DNA from: Myxococcales bacterium
GTDB lineage: Bacteria > Myxococcota > Polyangia > Polyangiales > Polyangiaceae
NCBI GenBank assembly: GCA_020430865.1
Contig: JAGQIY010000394.1
Span: forward strand, 1 to 54,460
DNA: 54,460 bases
Reading direction: 5' to 3'
Positions 19,299-28,241 of the stretch are shown piece by piece (position 1 is the first letter of the stretch; every line of letters begins with the position of its first letter). The position numbers were made by a program, and so were the translations under genes. Below the pieces are notes generated by a model. The model saw only the letters and a list, made by a program, of their open reading frames with translations. It did not search any database and was not told where the DNA came from.

Positions 19299-20141
19299 TC
19301 ATTCCTCCGGTGCCCTCGTGGGCGCTAGATCGTTCACTGGCGCTTCGACCCTCGCCAGCGGTTGTAGTTCCGCAGGGAGCCAGGCCATCAGCTCGCGCTC
19401 GAGCGCTGGCCGGCTACGTGGGGGGAGCGCCAGGACGAGCGCCCGAACGACTCGAGCGCCAGGTCTGCCGCGAGGCTCGATGCGGGCCAGTGCCTGAAGG
19501 AGATCCGAAGCGAGCTGCGCGTCCGCGCCGAAGCGACGCCAGAGACGGGCAGCGAGCGCCCAGCCAAAGCGATGGGGATCGGCCGCACCAAAGGCCAGCG
19601 CGGCCCACTCGCTCGCCCGAGGTTCCACGCTCTGGCTCAAGTCCCGTTGGGCGCGCCCCTCCACGACCCCCAACGTCGTCGAGCCGCTCAGGCTCGCAGC
19701 GTAGTAGTCTGCCGCACCCTCCTCGACGGCGCGCAGCACCCGGCGTGCGATCGGCTCCTGAGGGCGCTTCCCTGAAGACTGCAGGTGCGCGAGTTCGTGC
19801 AGCCACACGCCAGGGTCCCGCAACGTGACGTCTTCGGGTGGGGCGAGGACCACGGCGGCAGCCAGATCGACCTGCGCGCTGCTGCCGATCAGCGACGGTT
19901 CGACCCGCACGCTCACTCGGGGCAAGCCGGGGTGCTGTTCCAGCACACCCAGCAGGGTCAGCGCCTGCGTTCGGCTCTCGGCGCTGCACATGGCGGCACC
20001 GCTCGGGTTCCGCCACACTGGCGCTCGCTCTCCCAGCGCTTCGACGCGCGCCTCACAGAGACCCCGCTGATTCCTCTCGGCAACGTACATCACGCAGCCA
20101 ACTGCGCCGAACAGCATCAGCAAGGCGCCAAGACGGCGCAC
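19299..20141 (-). CDS. Membrane-anchored HExxH metalloprotease
   Basis: 280 aa from GTG 20141. The open frame extends to 20504, but that part overlaps the upstream gene and reads as Arg-rich shadow; GTG 20141 comes 17 bases after the upstream stop and opens with a short signal VRRLGALLMLFGAVGC that may be a lipobox. The zinc-protease signature is HELAH (residues 115-119) with the downstream glutamates in VEEGAADYY (140-141), the spacing of gluzincin-type metallopeptidases. The remainder is Ala/Arg/Leu-rich and helical. The predicted role is proteolysis at the cell envelope. Neighbours are a Zn-phospholipase-like gene upstream and a lipoprotein plus two barrels downstream. The family beyond gluzincin is not assigned. 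Confidence 0.7.
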   Translation of the reverse strand: MRRLGALLMLFGAVGCVMYVAERNQRGLCEARVEALGERAPVWRNPSGAAMCSAESRTQALTLLGVLEQHPGLPRVSVRVEPSLIGSSAQVDLAAAVVLAPPEDVTLRDPGVWLHELAHLQSSGKRPQEPIARRVLRAVEEGAADYYAASLSGSTTLGVVEGRAQRDLSQSVEPRASEWAALAFGAADPHRFGWALAARLWRRFGADAQLASDLLQALARIEPRGRPGARVVRALVLALPPRSRPALERELMAWLPAELQPLARVEAPVNDLAPTRAPEE

Positions 20142-20158
20142 CAGCCCACGTTTCGCGC

Positions 20159-21094
20159 TCAGTCCTTGCACAGCGAGAGGTGCTCCGAAGTGTAGCGCGG
20201 CAAGCCGTAGCTCACGATCACCTCGGGCGAGACGTTGTCGAGGGTCACGGCAGCGGCCATGTTCTGCACCAGCGCGAGGTAGTCGGCCGTAGCCAGGATT
20301 GCGCGTCTCGCCGGTTCCGAGAGGCAAGCCTCGACCTGATCCGCACCGGCGGGCTCGAGACAGTCGCGGCCCTCGCGGTAAATCGAGTCTTGAGTCGTGG
20401 TGTGGCCGACCGTGTCCTTGCCGGTGCCGCCGTGATACTCGATGTCGGGAGTGTCGTAGCCGTCGGCACGCTCGATGAATGCCTTGACCTTGATGATGCA
20501 CCACGGTTGGTCCGGGTCGAGCGTATCCCGGTGGGTGTGCGCCGGCGAGTACGAGTCCTGGATCAGGTGGTTGGCGCGCCCGACCTGGGTCAGTGCCTTG
20601 ACCTTGTCGCTCTCCCAGTTCTCGAGCGCCAGCAGCGTGAGGCGTTCCAGCTCAGCGTGAGCATCCGCCGCTGCCTGTGCGGAGTCATTGCGATCGTCGA
20701 GCAGGAAGTGGAAACGCTGGACCTCTGGTCGATCGGTGTACTCCGTCACCGCGCTGGCGTACTGCACGATGCCGGCGTTCATGTTCACCAGTAGCTCCTT
20801 TGGCCAGTCGACCCGACGATTCCCCTCGGCAATGGTCTGGAGATCTGCTTGGGAGAAGCGTCTGCCCACGGGGAGCTGCTGGTTTCCGAAATAGGTCAAC
20901 CACTCGTGCCCCTGGAAGAAGCTCGCCCGGGTCAGCATGCAGTCGCCCTTGGAGAAGAACTCGAGGTTGGCGGTCTTCGGGCCGCAAAGATCCAGGGGAT
21001 CCGCGCACGTCAGGAGCGAGGACGCGGCGGCTACCAGGGCCAGCATCACGCCGCCGCGACTCAGGGAAACGGCGCGATCACCAAGCCAACTCAC
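20159..21094 (-). CDS. Secreted Zn-dependent phospholipase C/P1-nuclease-like protein
   Basis: 311 aa from GTG 21094; an internal ATG at 21046 would still leave a short signal sequence (MLALVAAASSLLTC). The frame is open to 21226, but residues before 21094 lack export features. The all-helical body has HEWLTYFGNQ (from residue 63), RFHFLLDD with His129, DAHAELERL with His146, and the diagnostic GRANHLIQDSYSPAHTHRD (His176, Asp180, His186, His188). The pattern H-x3-D-x5-H-x-H is that of the three-zinc phospholipase C / S1-P1 nuclease fold. Substrate could be a phospholipid or nucleic acid. First gene of a five-gene minus-strand run; divergent from the oxidoreductase at 21225. Confidence 0.7.
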   Translation of the reverse strand: MSWLGDRAVSLSRGGVMLALVAAASSLLTCADPLDLCGPKTANLEFFSKGDCMLTRASFFQGHEWLTYFGNQQLPVGRRFSQADLQTIAEGNRRVDWPKELLVNMNAGIVQYASAVTEYTDRPEVQRFHFLLDDRNDSAQAAADAHAELERLTLLALENWESDKVKALTQVGRANHLIQDSYSPAHTHRDTLDPDQPWCIIKVKAFIERADGYDTPDIEYHGGTGKDTVGHTTTQDSIYREGRDCLEPAGADQVEACLSEPARRAILATADYLALVQNMAAAVTLDNVSPEVIVSYGLPRYTSEHLSLCKD

Positions 21095-21224
21095 AGACCC
21101 CGGGGCTAGCAGTGCTCGAAGACCGAAACAAGGGCGGCACTGTACATGGTGAACCCGGTGCTCCATGAAGCTGGGCTCGGGGGAGGGCGAGACCGCGTGA
21201 ACCCGCTTGCGAGGGGAGATCGAC

Positions 21225-22223
21225 ATGACGGGAAAGATGCGGGCCTATGTGATCGAAGAGCCCGGCGGCGCAGATCGTCTGCAGCCCCGCGAGGTGCCAG
21301 TGCCAGAGCCCGAGCCCGGCTGGGTGCTGATCCGCATCACGGCCTTCGGCTTGAATCGGTCCGAGTGGTTCACCCGCCGAGGAGACTCGCCGAGTGTGCG
21401 CTTCCCGCGCATCCTGGGCATCGAGTGTTGCGGCGTCGTCGAGCGCGCACCCGACAGCGACCTCGCGGCCGGTACGCGAGTGGCCGCGCTCATGGGTGGC
21501 ATGGGTCGAGCCTTCGATGGCTCCTACGCGGAGTACACGTGTGTCCCTCGCGAACACGTGTTCGAGCTGAGGACGTCGCTCCCCAGCTCCCGCCTGGCGG
21601 CTTTGCCCGAGATGCTGCAGACGACCCATGGCTCGCTGCACGTCGGCCTCGAACTGGAGCGCGCAGACAGCCTCTTGATCCGCGGGGGAACGTCCTCCAT
21701 CGGCTTGGCTGCGCTCGCGCTGGCCAAGGCGCTGGGCAAGCGAGTGGCCACCACGACACGCAATCCCGCGCGCCAGGACGCGCTCCTCGCCGCCGGCGCA
21801 GATCATGTGTTCGTGGACGGCGGAGAGCTCGCCCAGGAGGTACGGGCCCACTTCGGTGGTCAGGGCGCCGAACGCGTGCTGGAGCTGGTGGGAACCACCA
21901 CGCTGAGGGACTCGCTGGCTGCGACTCGGCCCCGCGGGATCGTGTGCATGACGGGCATCCTGGGGGGAAGCTGGTCGCTGGAGCGCTTCACGCCGATGGA
22001 CGACATCCCAACCGGCGTGAAGCTCACCAGCTACTCAGGAGGGTCGACGGATATCACCCAGGCGGAGTTGCAGCGCTACGTCGATCTGGTGGAGCGCGGG
22101 GAGCTCGAGCTGCAGGTGGGCCCGGTGCTGCCGTTCGAGCGTCTACGCGATGCTCACCGCTTGATGGATCAGAGCAACGCGGGCGGCAAGATCGTGATCC
22201 TGGTGAGGGATGATGAAACCTGA
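21225..22223 (+). CDS. Zinc-independent MDR-family quinone oxidoreductase-like protein
   Basis: 332 aa. The ATG at 21225 is chosen over 21207 because AGGGGAG lies about 8 bases before it and the protein begins MRAYVIEEPGG, the usual start for this family. It is a medium-chain dehydrogenase/reductase: GroES-like N-domain (WVLIRITAFGLNRSEW, PRILGIECCGVVE) and a Rossmann domain with LLIRGGTSSIGLAALALAKA as the NADP-binding turn. The catalytic-zinc and structural-zinc cysteine clusters are missing, so it belongs with quinone reductases rather than alcohol dehydrogenases. It probably reduces small quinones or enones in the cytoplasm. It stands alone, divergent from the envelope operon. Confidence 0.85.
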   Translation: MTGKMRAYVIEEPGGADRLQPREVPVPEPEPGWVLIRITAFGLNRSEWFTRRGDSPSVRFPRILGIECCGVVERAPDSDLAAGTRVAALMGGMGRAFDGSYAEYTCVPREHVFELRTSLPSSRLAALPEMLQTTHGSLHVGLELERADSLLIRGGTSSIGLAALALAKALGKRVATTTRNPARQDALLAAGADHVFVDGGELAQEVRAHFGGQGAERVLELVGTTTLRDSLAATRPRGIVCMTGILGGSWSLERFTPMDDIPTGVKLTSYSGGSTDITQAELQRYVDLVERGELELQVGPVLPFERLRDAHRLMDQSNAGGKIVILVRDDET

Positions 22224-22389
22224 GTGATCGCATGGCCACCTCTCGGATCACATCCCAGTAGCGTCCCAACCATCCAGCGGCCGAGCTCTGACTCAGTTTG
22301 GCTCAACTACTCCGAAGGCCCGCGTCGCAGCTCAATCGGGCTGCAACGCACTCGCCGGCCGCTGGCATGGTGTTCGCTAGGAATGGCCT

Positions 22390-23400
22390 ATGCCCCTACG
22401 TCTTTGGTCCGTTGGTTCAGTGTGTCTACTTTGCGTGGCATGTGGATCCGACAGGAATCAAGTCGAGGACGACAGCAGCTGGCTGGAAGAACCCCAACGC
22501 GAGTTCCCCCAGCGTCTATCGGAGGTCGGTTTGTGGGATCTCAGCCAGCCGCGAGATCTCTGGTCGGCGCAGACCAGTGGCGCGGCGCTCAGCTTCGCGC
22601 CGCGTTTCCCGCTGTGGACCAACGGCGCGCGAAAGCAGCGCCAGCTAGTGCTGCCCGAGGGAGCGACGATCGACGCCACGGATCCGGAGCACTGGCGAGT
22701 GCCCGCGGGAAGTATCGCCTTCAAGACGCTCTACTTCGCCGACGAGGCCGGCGCTCCAGTCCCTGCGGAAACACGAATCATCCGCATCGATGAGACCGGG
22801 GAGCGCCGGTTCGCGGTCTATGTCTGGGACGAGGCTCGCGACGAGGCCGTGAGAACCGCAGTCGGCGCGACGCTCTCGGCAGTCGACTTCTCCGGCGCGC
22901 GGCTCGAGCACCGAGTGCCCAGTGAGAACGAGTGCGCCGCTTGCCACGACTCCAGTCCCCAGACGTTCCTGGGCTTGAATGGCGTGCAACAGCAGCCCGG
23001 GGACAGCGGCGTGTTGCCGTCGCGCGCCTTCGCGGCGCCCCTCTCTGCCCCCTCCCCCAACCTGCGTGGCGACGATCTCGACACGCGCGTGCTCGGCTAC
23101 TTCTTCGCCAACTGCTCGCACTGCCACAACGGCTGGAGTGGCCCCAACAGCGAGTTCTCGCTGCTCCCCGACGCGGCGTTCGCCAACTTGATCGACGTCG
23201 AGTCCCAGGGCAGCGCGTCCACCGCCGGTGTTCGGGTTATCCCCGGGGATCCAGAAGACAGCCTGCTGGTGCACGCGATGGACTCCGTACAGGGAGAACG
23301 CAGCGCGAAACCGATGCCGCCTCTCGGGGTCCAGCAGGAAGACGCGGAGGGGGTTGCGTTGATTGAACACTGGATCGAACAGCTCGAACATGACGACTAA
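22390..23400 (+). CDS. Dihaem c-type cytochrome lipoprotein
   Basis: 336 aa. Lipoprotein signal LRLWSVGSVCLLCVACGS with Cys18. Two haem c attachment sites: CAACH (182-186) and CSHCH (242-246). The region before them (residues 40-175, LWDLSQPRDLWSA, APRFPLWTNGARKQR, PAGSIAFKTLYF) and the spacing of the two sites match the dihaem cytochromes that accompany quinoprotein dehydrogenases in proteobacteria (SO2930-like). It should carry electrons outside the cytoplasm. Its last 11 bases overlap the start of the sugar-dehydrogenase-like gene, so the two are co-translated and probably form an electron donor/acceptor pair. Confidence 0.85.
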   Translation: MPLRLWSVGSVCLLCVACGSDRNQVEDDSSWLEEPQREFPQRLSEVGLWDLSQPRDLWSAQTSGAALSFAPRFPLWTNGARKQRQLVLPEGATIDATDPEHWRVPAGSIAFKTLYFADEAGAPVPAETRIIRIDETGERRFAVYVWDEARDEAVRTAVGATLSAVDFSGARLEHRVPSENECAACHDSSPQTFLGLNGVQQQPGDSGVLPSRAFAAPLSAPSPNLRGDDLDTRVLGYFFANCSHCHNGWSGPNSEFSLLPDAAFANLIDVESQGSASTAGVRVIPGDPEDSLLVHAMDSVQGERSAKPMPPLGVQQEDAEGVALIEHWIEQLEHDD

Positions 23401-24697
23401 CCTCTCCCCCAAATCCCTGTGCTCGATGCTCGCGTTCGCTCTCGCCGCGTGCGGCAGCGATGATCCCGAGGCGACGACACAACCCAAGGCACGGGATCCG
23501 CTCGTGCTCTCGGCTCAGGCGCTGGAAGCAGAGGAGTGGCCCAGCTACCCCACCGACTTTCAGTTCCTGCCGGGAACGCAGGAGCTCCTCGTGCTCGACA
23601 AGGCGGGCAGCGTCTTGCACTACGAACTCGGAGGTGATGCGCCCGGAACCCTGACGCTGCGTGGCCGCTTCGAGATCCCCGAGGTGCACGATCCCCTCGA
23701 CTGCGGGTTGATCTCCATCGTCCTGGACCCAGACTTCGCGGAGAACCAGTATTTCTATCTGGGCTACTGCACGAGCGACACGGCGAGCGGAGTCTACCGC
23801 TACGAGTTCACCGACCAGGACTACGAGTCGATCGCCAGCACGCGACGCGAGGTGCTCAGCGTGGAGGACCAGAAGGCAACTCGCCCATGGCACAACGTCG
23901 GCTGGATGGGCTTCGCACCACGGCCGGAGGACGGCGAGCGTCCCATGTATGTCCTGTTCGGCGACAAGGTGCGGGACGGGAACGCTCAGGACGAGAGCAG
24001 CTTGCTCGGGGCAGTGGCGCGCATCCTCCCGGATCGTGGAGACAGCGGAGGCTACCGCGCCGCCCCTGGAAACCCTGGGGAAATGGACTCGAAGATCCAC
24101 CCTGCGAGCTTCGCCTGGGGGCTGCGCTCACCCTGGAGAGGGGGCTTCGACCGGTTCGGGCATGTCGTGGTCGGCGATGTCGGACTGTACGACTTCGAAG
24201 AGGTGAACGTGGTCAGCAAGCCCGGCATGAACTTCGGCTGGGCAGACGTGGAGGGCCCCTGCGTCCCCCAGAGCGAGGCAGACGGCGCAGGCGGCAGCGG
24301 CAGCGCGCGCTGTGATGAGTTCCAAGACCCGACGACCTACTTCACTCACGACAGCGACGACGCCTTCGTGCTGGCAGACCCCGAGGCCACGGCCGCGCTC
24401 CATCGCGTCGTCTGGGTGAGCTCTACGTACCAGGGTGGGGGTGAGGTAGATCCCTACGTCGGTGCGCTCGACGACAAGCTGCTGTTCGGCGACAGCTGCA
24501 CCGGCTTCGCCAGGATGCTGGAGGTGGATCAGGACGGCGCCGCCGTGACCGACTCGCCGATCGGACATCTGGGCCCAATCAGTTCCGTAAGGCAACACGG
24601 CGACGGCTACCTGTACGCCTTGCGCATGGCGGGTTGCACCTCCGAGGAAACCGGGACCGGAGCCTTCGTACGCTTGACTCCGAAAGCGCCGGAGTAG
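23390..24697 (+). CDS. Lipoprotein of the PQQ sugar (glucose/sorbosone) dehydrogenase propeller family
   Basis: 435 aa from ATG 23390, which overlaps the cytochrome stop. Lipoprotein signal SMLAFALAACGS. The body is a six-bladed beta-propeller of the soluble glucose/sorbosone dehydrogenase type: LISIVLDPDFAENQYFYLGY, RPWHNVGWMGFAP, HPASFAWGLRSPWRGGFDR, VGDVGLYDFEEVNVV and GMNFGWADVEGP are family hallmarks. PQQ is the usual cofactor, held by His and Arg residues in these blades; binding here is inferred. Substrate unknown. Electron transfer to the dihaem cytochrome encoded just upstream is the natural model. Confidence 0.85.
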   Translation: MTTNLSPKSLCSMLAFALAACGSDDPEATTQPKARDPLVLSAQALEAEEWPSYPTDFQFLPGTQELLVLDKAGSVLHYELGGDAPGTLTLRGRFEIPEVHDPLDCGLISIVLDPDFAENQYFYLGYCTSDTASGVYRYEFTDQDYESIASTRREVLSVEDQKATRPWHNVGWMGFAPRPEDGERPMYVLFGDKVRDGNAQDESSLLGAVARILPDRGDSGGYRAAPGNPGEMDSKIHPASFAWGLRSPWRGGFDRFGHVVVGDVGLYDFEEVNVVSKPGMNFGWADVEGPCVPQSEADGAGGSGSARCDEFQDPTTYFTHDSDDAFVLADPEATAALHRVVWVSSTYQGGGEVDPYVGALDDKLLFGDSCTGFARMLEVDQDGAAVTDSPIGHLGPISSVRQHGDGYLYALRMAGCTSEETGTGAFVRLTPKAPE

Positions 24698-24933
24698 GTC
24701 GCCAGTGACCTCGACCTGAGCCACCATCAGGTTCTCCGACGACCCATCGTATAGCCACATGGGAATCGTCTCGTGAGCGCACCCTGGCGTCTTCTCCGCG
24801 GGAAACCCGGCCCATGGTGGCTGCTCTGGTGCGAGCCCGCGTCAGGTTTGGAGGTGATACCCTTGGCCTGCGCGCCGCGAACCTTGGCACCCGGACGAGG
24901 GGACGAGGAACCGGTGAGCGCGAAGGGAGAGCC

Positions 24934-26619
24934 ATGAGACGCACACATTGGTTAGCCATCCCAGTGCTCGCCAGCGCCGCGTTTGCCGGTTGGAGCTGCC
25001 AGGGCAACATCGGTGATCCTGGGGCCAGCGGCGGCGGCCTGCCTGGCGGAAACGGCGGGAACGGCGGTGGGGAGAGTGACCCTCGGAGCGCCTGCCTGGA
25101 TACGGTGTTCCAGTCGTCAGCGGCTCCGATCCGCCGTCTGAGCCCACAGGAGTACCGCAACAGCGTCACGGATCTCTTTCCCGGCGTGACCCTGCCCTCT
25201 CTGGACACCGCACCTGACACCCGGGTGGACGGTTTCACCAACAACGCCTCTGGCCAGTCGGCGTCGCCCCTCGGCGTCGAGCTCTACGTGAAGCTCTCCG
25301 GGGACGTCGCCAACGCCGCAGCACAGAACCTCGATGGCTGGGCTCCGTGCAGCGACGACAGCGACGCCTGCGTCACGCAGATCGCGACGGAGCTGGGCAG
25401 CAAGGCCTATCGCCGACCTCTGGAGCCCGACGAGGCAGCGCGACTCAGCAGCTTCGCGACCAGCGCCCGGGCGGATCACGGCTTCGACGAGGCCGTGCGC
25501 ATGGTGGTCAGCGCAGTGGTCGAGTCGCCGCTCTTCCTGTTCCGCCCAGAGTTCGGGTCGAGCGCCCCGGTCGGAGAGAAGGCCGTGCGACTGAGCGGCT
25601 ACGAGATGGCGTCTCGGTTGTCGTACTTCTTCCTCGCTACCTTGCCCGACGACGAGCTGACCACGGCGGCGCGCGACGGACTGCTCGATACCGATGACGG
25701 CGTGCGCCTCCAGGCCGAGCGCTTGATGACGGATCCCCGGGCGCGCCCGGTGCTCACCAACTTCCTCGGCGAGTGGCTGCGACTCTACAAGATCGACGGG
25801 CTGAGCCTCGACCCCAACACCTTCCCTGAGTTCGACACCCAGCTGAAGGCCGACCTGAAGGAGTCCGCGCGGCGCTACCTGGACAAGGCGCTTTGGGAAG
25901 ACGACTCCTGGTCTTCACTGATGACCGGGAGCTACGGCTTCGTGAACGATCGCCTCGCGCCGCTCTTCGGTGTGCCTGCGCCGGGCAGCGACGACCTGGT
26001 CTACGTCGAGCTGCCGAAGGATCAGCGCAGCGGCATCCTGACGCAACCAGGGGTGCTCTCGTCGACTTCTCACGGCTTGCGCCACTCCCCAATTTTCCGC
26101 GGGGTAACTCTCCTCAGCAGCTTCCTGTGCACCCCCACCGGCCCCGCAGATCCGAAGAACCTGAACAAGGAGCCCGAGAAGGTGGCCCCAGGCGAGGTCT
26201 GCACGACTCGCGACGACATCGCCAAGACCCACACCGTTCGTGACGAGTGCCAGGATTGCCATCGGGCCATCGACGGTGCGGGTTTCACCTTCGAGAACTA
26301 TGACGCACTGGGCCGCTACCGAGACGCCGAGAACGGCTGCTCGGTGGACGCGACCGGCTCGCTCCCCACCAGTGATATCGAGGGGGAGATCCAAGATGGC
26401 GTCGACCTCTCGCAGAAGCTCGCCAAGAGCCCACAGGTCGCGGCGTGCATGTCGGAGCATCTGTTTCGCTACGCGCTGGGCCGCTCCGTCGCCAACGCGG
26501 ACGCCTGCGAGGTGCGGGCGCTCGCCGCTCCCCTGCTGGAGACCGATGGGGACAGCATGCAACGGCTGATCCTCGACCTGGTCACCACTCCCTCGTTCCT
26601 GAGCCGGCCCAAGCCGTGA
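24934..26619 (+). CDS. DUF1587/1592/1588/1585 secreted cytochrome-like lipoprotein (second copy)
   Basis: 561 aa. The ATG at 24934 follows AAGGGAG about 4 bases upstream; the open frame reaches back to 24814 but without a signal. The N-terminus (THWLAIPVLASAAFAGWSC) puts Cys22 at the same position as in the first copy, followed by QGNIGDPG and a Gly-rich linker. Family hallmarks are IRRLSPQEYRNSVTDLF, a central helical domain (SYFFLATLPDDELTTAARDG), FLGEWLRLYKID, and one CQDCH (residues 439-443) followed by GAGFTFENYDALGRYRD. The C-terminal DUF1585 part ends MQRLILDLVTTPSFLSR. The DUF1552 partner starts 39 bases later. It lies directly after the dehydrogenase/cytochrome genes, unlike the first copy, which favours a redox role here. 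Confidence 0.85.
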   Translation: MRRTHWLAIPVLASAAFAGWSCQGNIGDPGASGGGLPGGNGGNGGGESDPRSACLDTVFQSSAAPIRRLSPQEYRNSVTDLFPGVTLPSLDTAPDTRVDGFTNNASGQSASPLGVELYVKLSGDVANAAAQNLDGWAPCSDDSDACVTQIATELGSKAYRRPLEPDEAARLSSFATSARADHGFDEAVRMVVSAVVESPLFLFRPEFGSSAPVGEKAVRLSGYEMASRLSYFFLATLPDDELTTAARDGLLDTDDGVRLQAERLMTDPRARPVLTNFLGEWLRLYKIDGLSLDPNTFPEFDTQLKADLKESARRYLDKALWEDDSWSSLMTGSYGFVNDRLAPLFGVPAPGSDDLVYVELPKDQRSGILTQPGVLSSTSHGLRHSPIFRGVTLLSSFLCTPTGPADPKNLNKEPEKVAPGEVCTTRDDIAKTHTVRDECQDCHRAIDGAGFTFENYDALGRYRDAENGCSVDATGSLPTSDIEGEIQDGVDLSQKLAKSPQVAACMSEHLFRYALGRSVANADACEVRALAAPLLETDGDSMQRLILDLVTTPSFLSRPKP

Positions 26620-26658
26620 GCCGAGCGTTCCCAAGCTCTCTTGAAGAAAGCGCGTGAG

Positions 26659-28158
26659 ATGACCCGATTCGACCGCCGCACCATCCTCAAACTCCTCGGC
26701 GCCACCAGCGTGGGCACGGCGTTGCCCTGGCTCTCGAGCAACAGCGCGAAGGCTGGACCAAACGACGTCCCGCTACGCATGCTGTTCATCGAGGTGAGCC
26801 CAGGCTGTCGCCGCACGACGTTCGAGCCAAGCGTCCAGGGACCGAGCTACGTGAGTCAGACCACGGCGCTCCCCAATGACGCATGGAACTTCCGCCCGGT
26901 GATGGCCTCCCTGGACGGGTACCGCTCGCGGGTCACCATGTTCGAGAACCTCGACATGGTGAGCAACGAAGTGGATCCGACGTCGCCGGCCAACGCGCAC
27001 TTCGCTGGGCTCACCCACATGCTGACCGCCGACGATCGCTACGGTTCCACCGGCGATCTCGGAAACGGCCCATCCATCGACCAGGCGATTTCTCAGTTCC
27101 TCAACAAGGACGGTCCGATCACCAGACTGCCGAGCCTGGAGGTGATGGCCGACGAGAACGCGGGCTTCTACAGCCGTTCCACCAACCATCACTCCTACTC
27201 CGCTCCAGGACAGCAGGTGCCCTACCTGATGTACATCCCGGACATCTGGGATCGCCTGTTCCCGGACCCGCTGAACACCGACGCGGCGGCTCAGGCCGCC
27301 CTGCAGGCGCGGCGCACCAGCGTGTACAACCACGTCAAGGGCGACTACGACGCGCTGCTCGCCAAGCTCGGAGGCAAGGACAGAGACAAGGTCGGCGCCA
27401 TGCTGCAGTACCGCAAGGATCTATTCGACAGCCTGGGCGTGGTGAACAACCGCGAGGCCAATCGCCCCGGCAAGGCCAGCATCATGGACCCCTGGGGTCA
27501 GCTGGACGAGGGCTACCAGAAGGGCAACCCGAGCAACCGCCTGTGGCACACCCACACGGAGCTGATCGGGCGCCTCGCCGCAGCCGCTCTCCACACGGAT
27601 ACGACTCGTGTCGTGACGCTATCGATTCAGGAGCCGCCGAGCTACGAGTTCGGCTACACCGATGGTGACTATGGCAGCAGCGACTGGCACGACCTGATCC
27701 ACAAGGTCAGCGGCGACCAGCCAGAGCTCAGCGACGACGCGGCGCGTGGCACGATCGATGAGCTGCACCGCATCATGTACGCCAAGGTCGCGTTCATCCT
27801 CGATCAGCTCGCGTCGCTCCCCGAGTCCGACGGGCAGACCCTGCTCGATCACACCCTGGTCTTCGTCTACTCGCACATCGGGGAGGGCAGCCACGACCTG
27901 AGCCGCCTGCCCTGGATGGTGATCGGCGACGCCCACGGCTACCTGAAGATGGGCCAGTACATCCGCTGCCCCATCTTCGACCCCGGCTCCGGACAGATCA
28001 CGACCGACGACAAGGGATCGCGCAAGTGGAACGTGCGAGGCCGAGCCCACAACGACCTCTTCGTCACCTTGGCCAACGCCATGGGCTTGCAGATCGACAC
28101 CTTCGGTCGCCAGGGCATGGCGGAGTCGCTGGGCATCATCCAGGAGATGCTGGCGTAG
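26659..28158 (+). CDS. DUF1552 domain secreted protein (second copy)
   Basis: 499 aa from ATG 26659; a TTG at 26641 would add six residues and cannot be excluded. The N-terminus TRFDRRTILKLLGATSVG is a twin-arginine signal. The body shares DUF1552 features with the first copy: SNEVDPTSPANAHFAGLTHM near the N-terminal third, LWHTHTELIGRLAAAALHTDTTRVVTLSIQ in the middle, and LLDHTLVFVYSHIGEGSHD followed by WMVIGDAHGYLKMGQYI. The last segment equals LGTVMQAMGL-type wording of copy one only loosely, so the copies are old paralogues rather than a recent duplication. Biochemical role unknown. It is paired with the DUF1592 gene as usual for this family. Confidence 0.85.
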   Translation: MTRFDRRTILKLLGATSVGTALPWLSSNSAKAGPNDVPLRMLFIEVSPGCRRTTFEPSVQGPSYVSQTTALPNDAWNFRPVMASLDGYRSRVTMFENLDMVSNEVDPTSPANAHFAGLTHMLTADDRYGSTGDLGNGPSIDQAISQFLNKDGPITRLPSLEVMADENAGFYSRSTNHHSYSAPGQQVPYLMYIPDIWDRLFPDPLNTDAAAQAALQARRTSVYNHVKGDYDALLAKLGGKDRDKVGAMLQYRKDLFDSLGVVNNREANRPGKASIMDPWGQLDEGYQKGNPSNRLWHTHTELIGRLAAAALHTDTTRVVTLSIQEPPSYEFGYTDGDYGSSDWHDLIHKVSGDQPELSDDAARGTIDELHRIMYAKVAFILDQLASLPESDGQTLLDHTLVFVYSHIGEGSHDLSRLPWMVIGDAHGYLKMGQYIRCPIFDPGSGQITTDDKGSRKWNVRGRAHNDLFVTLANAMGLQIDTFGRQGMAESLGIIQEMLA

Positions 28159-28241
28159 CGGCGCCAGGAAGTCGCCCGCCCGATGCGGCGTTCATAGCAT
28201 TGCCAGGCGCTTGCTGCGATCAGCGCCCGAGCTTGCTATGA

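Noticed and set aside
20142..20504. N-terminal extension of the HExxH protease frame
   Set aside because: Overlaps the phospholipase-like gene and translates to Arg/His-rich sequence; a signal-like sequence begins only at GTG 20141.
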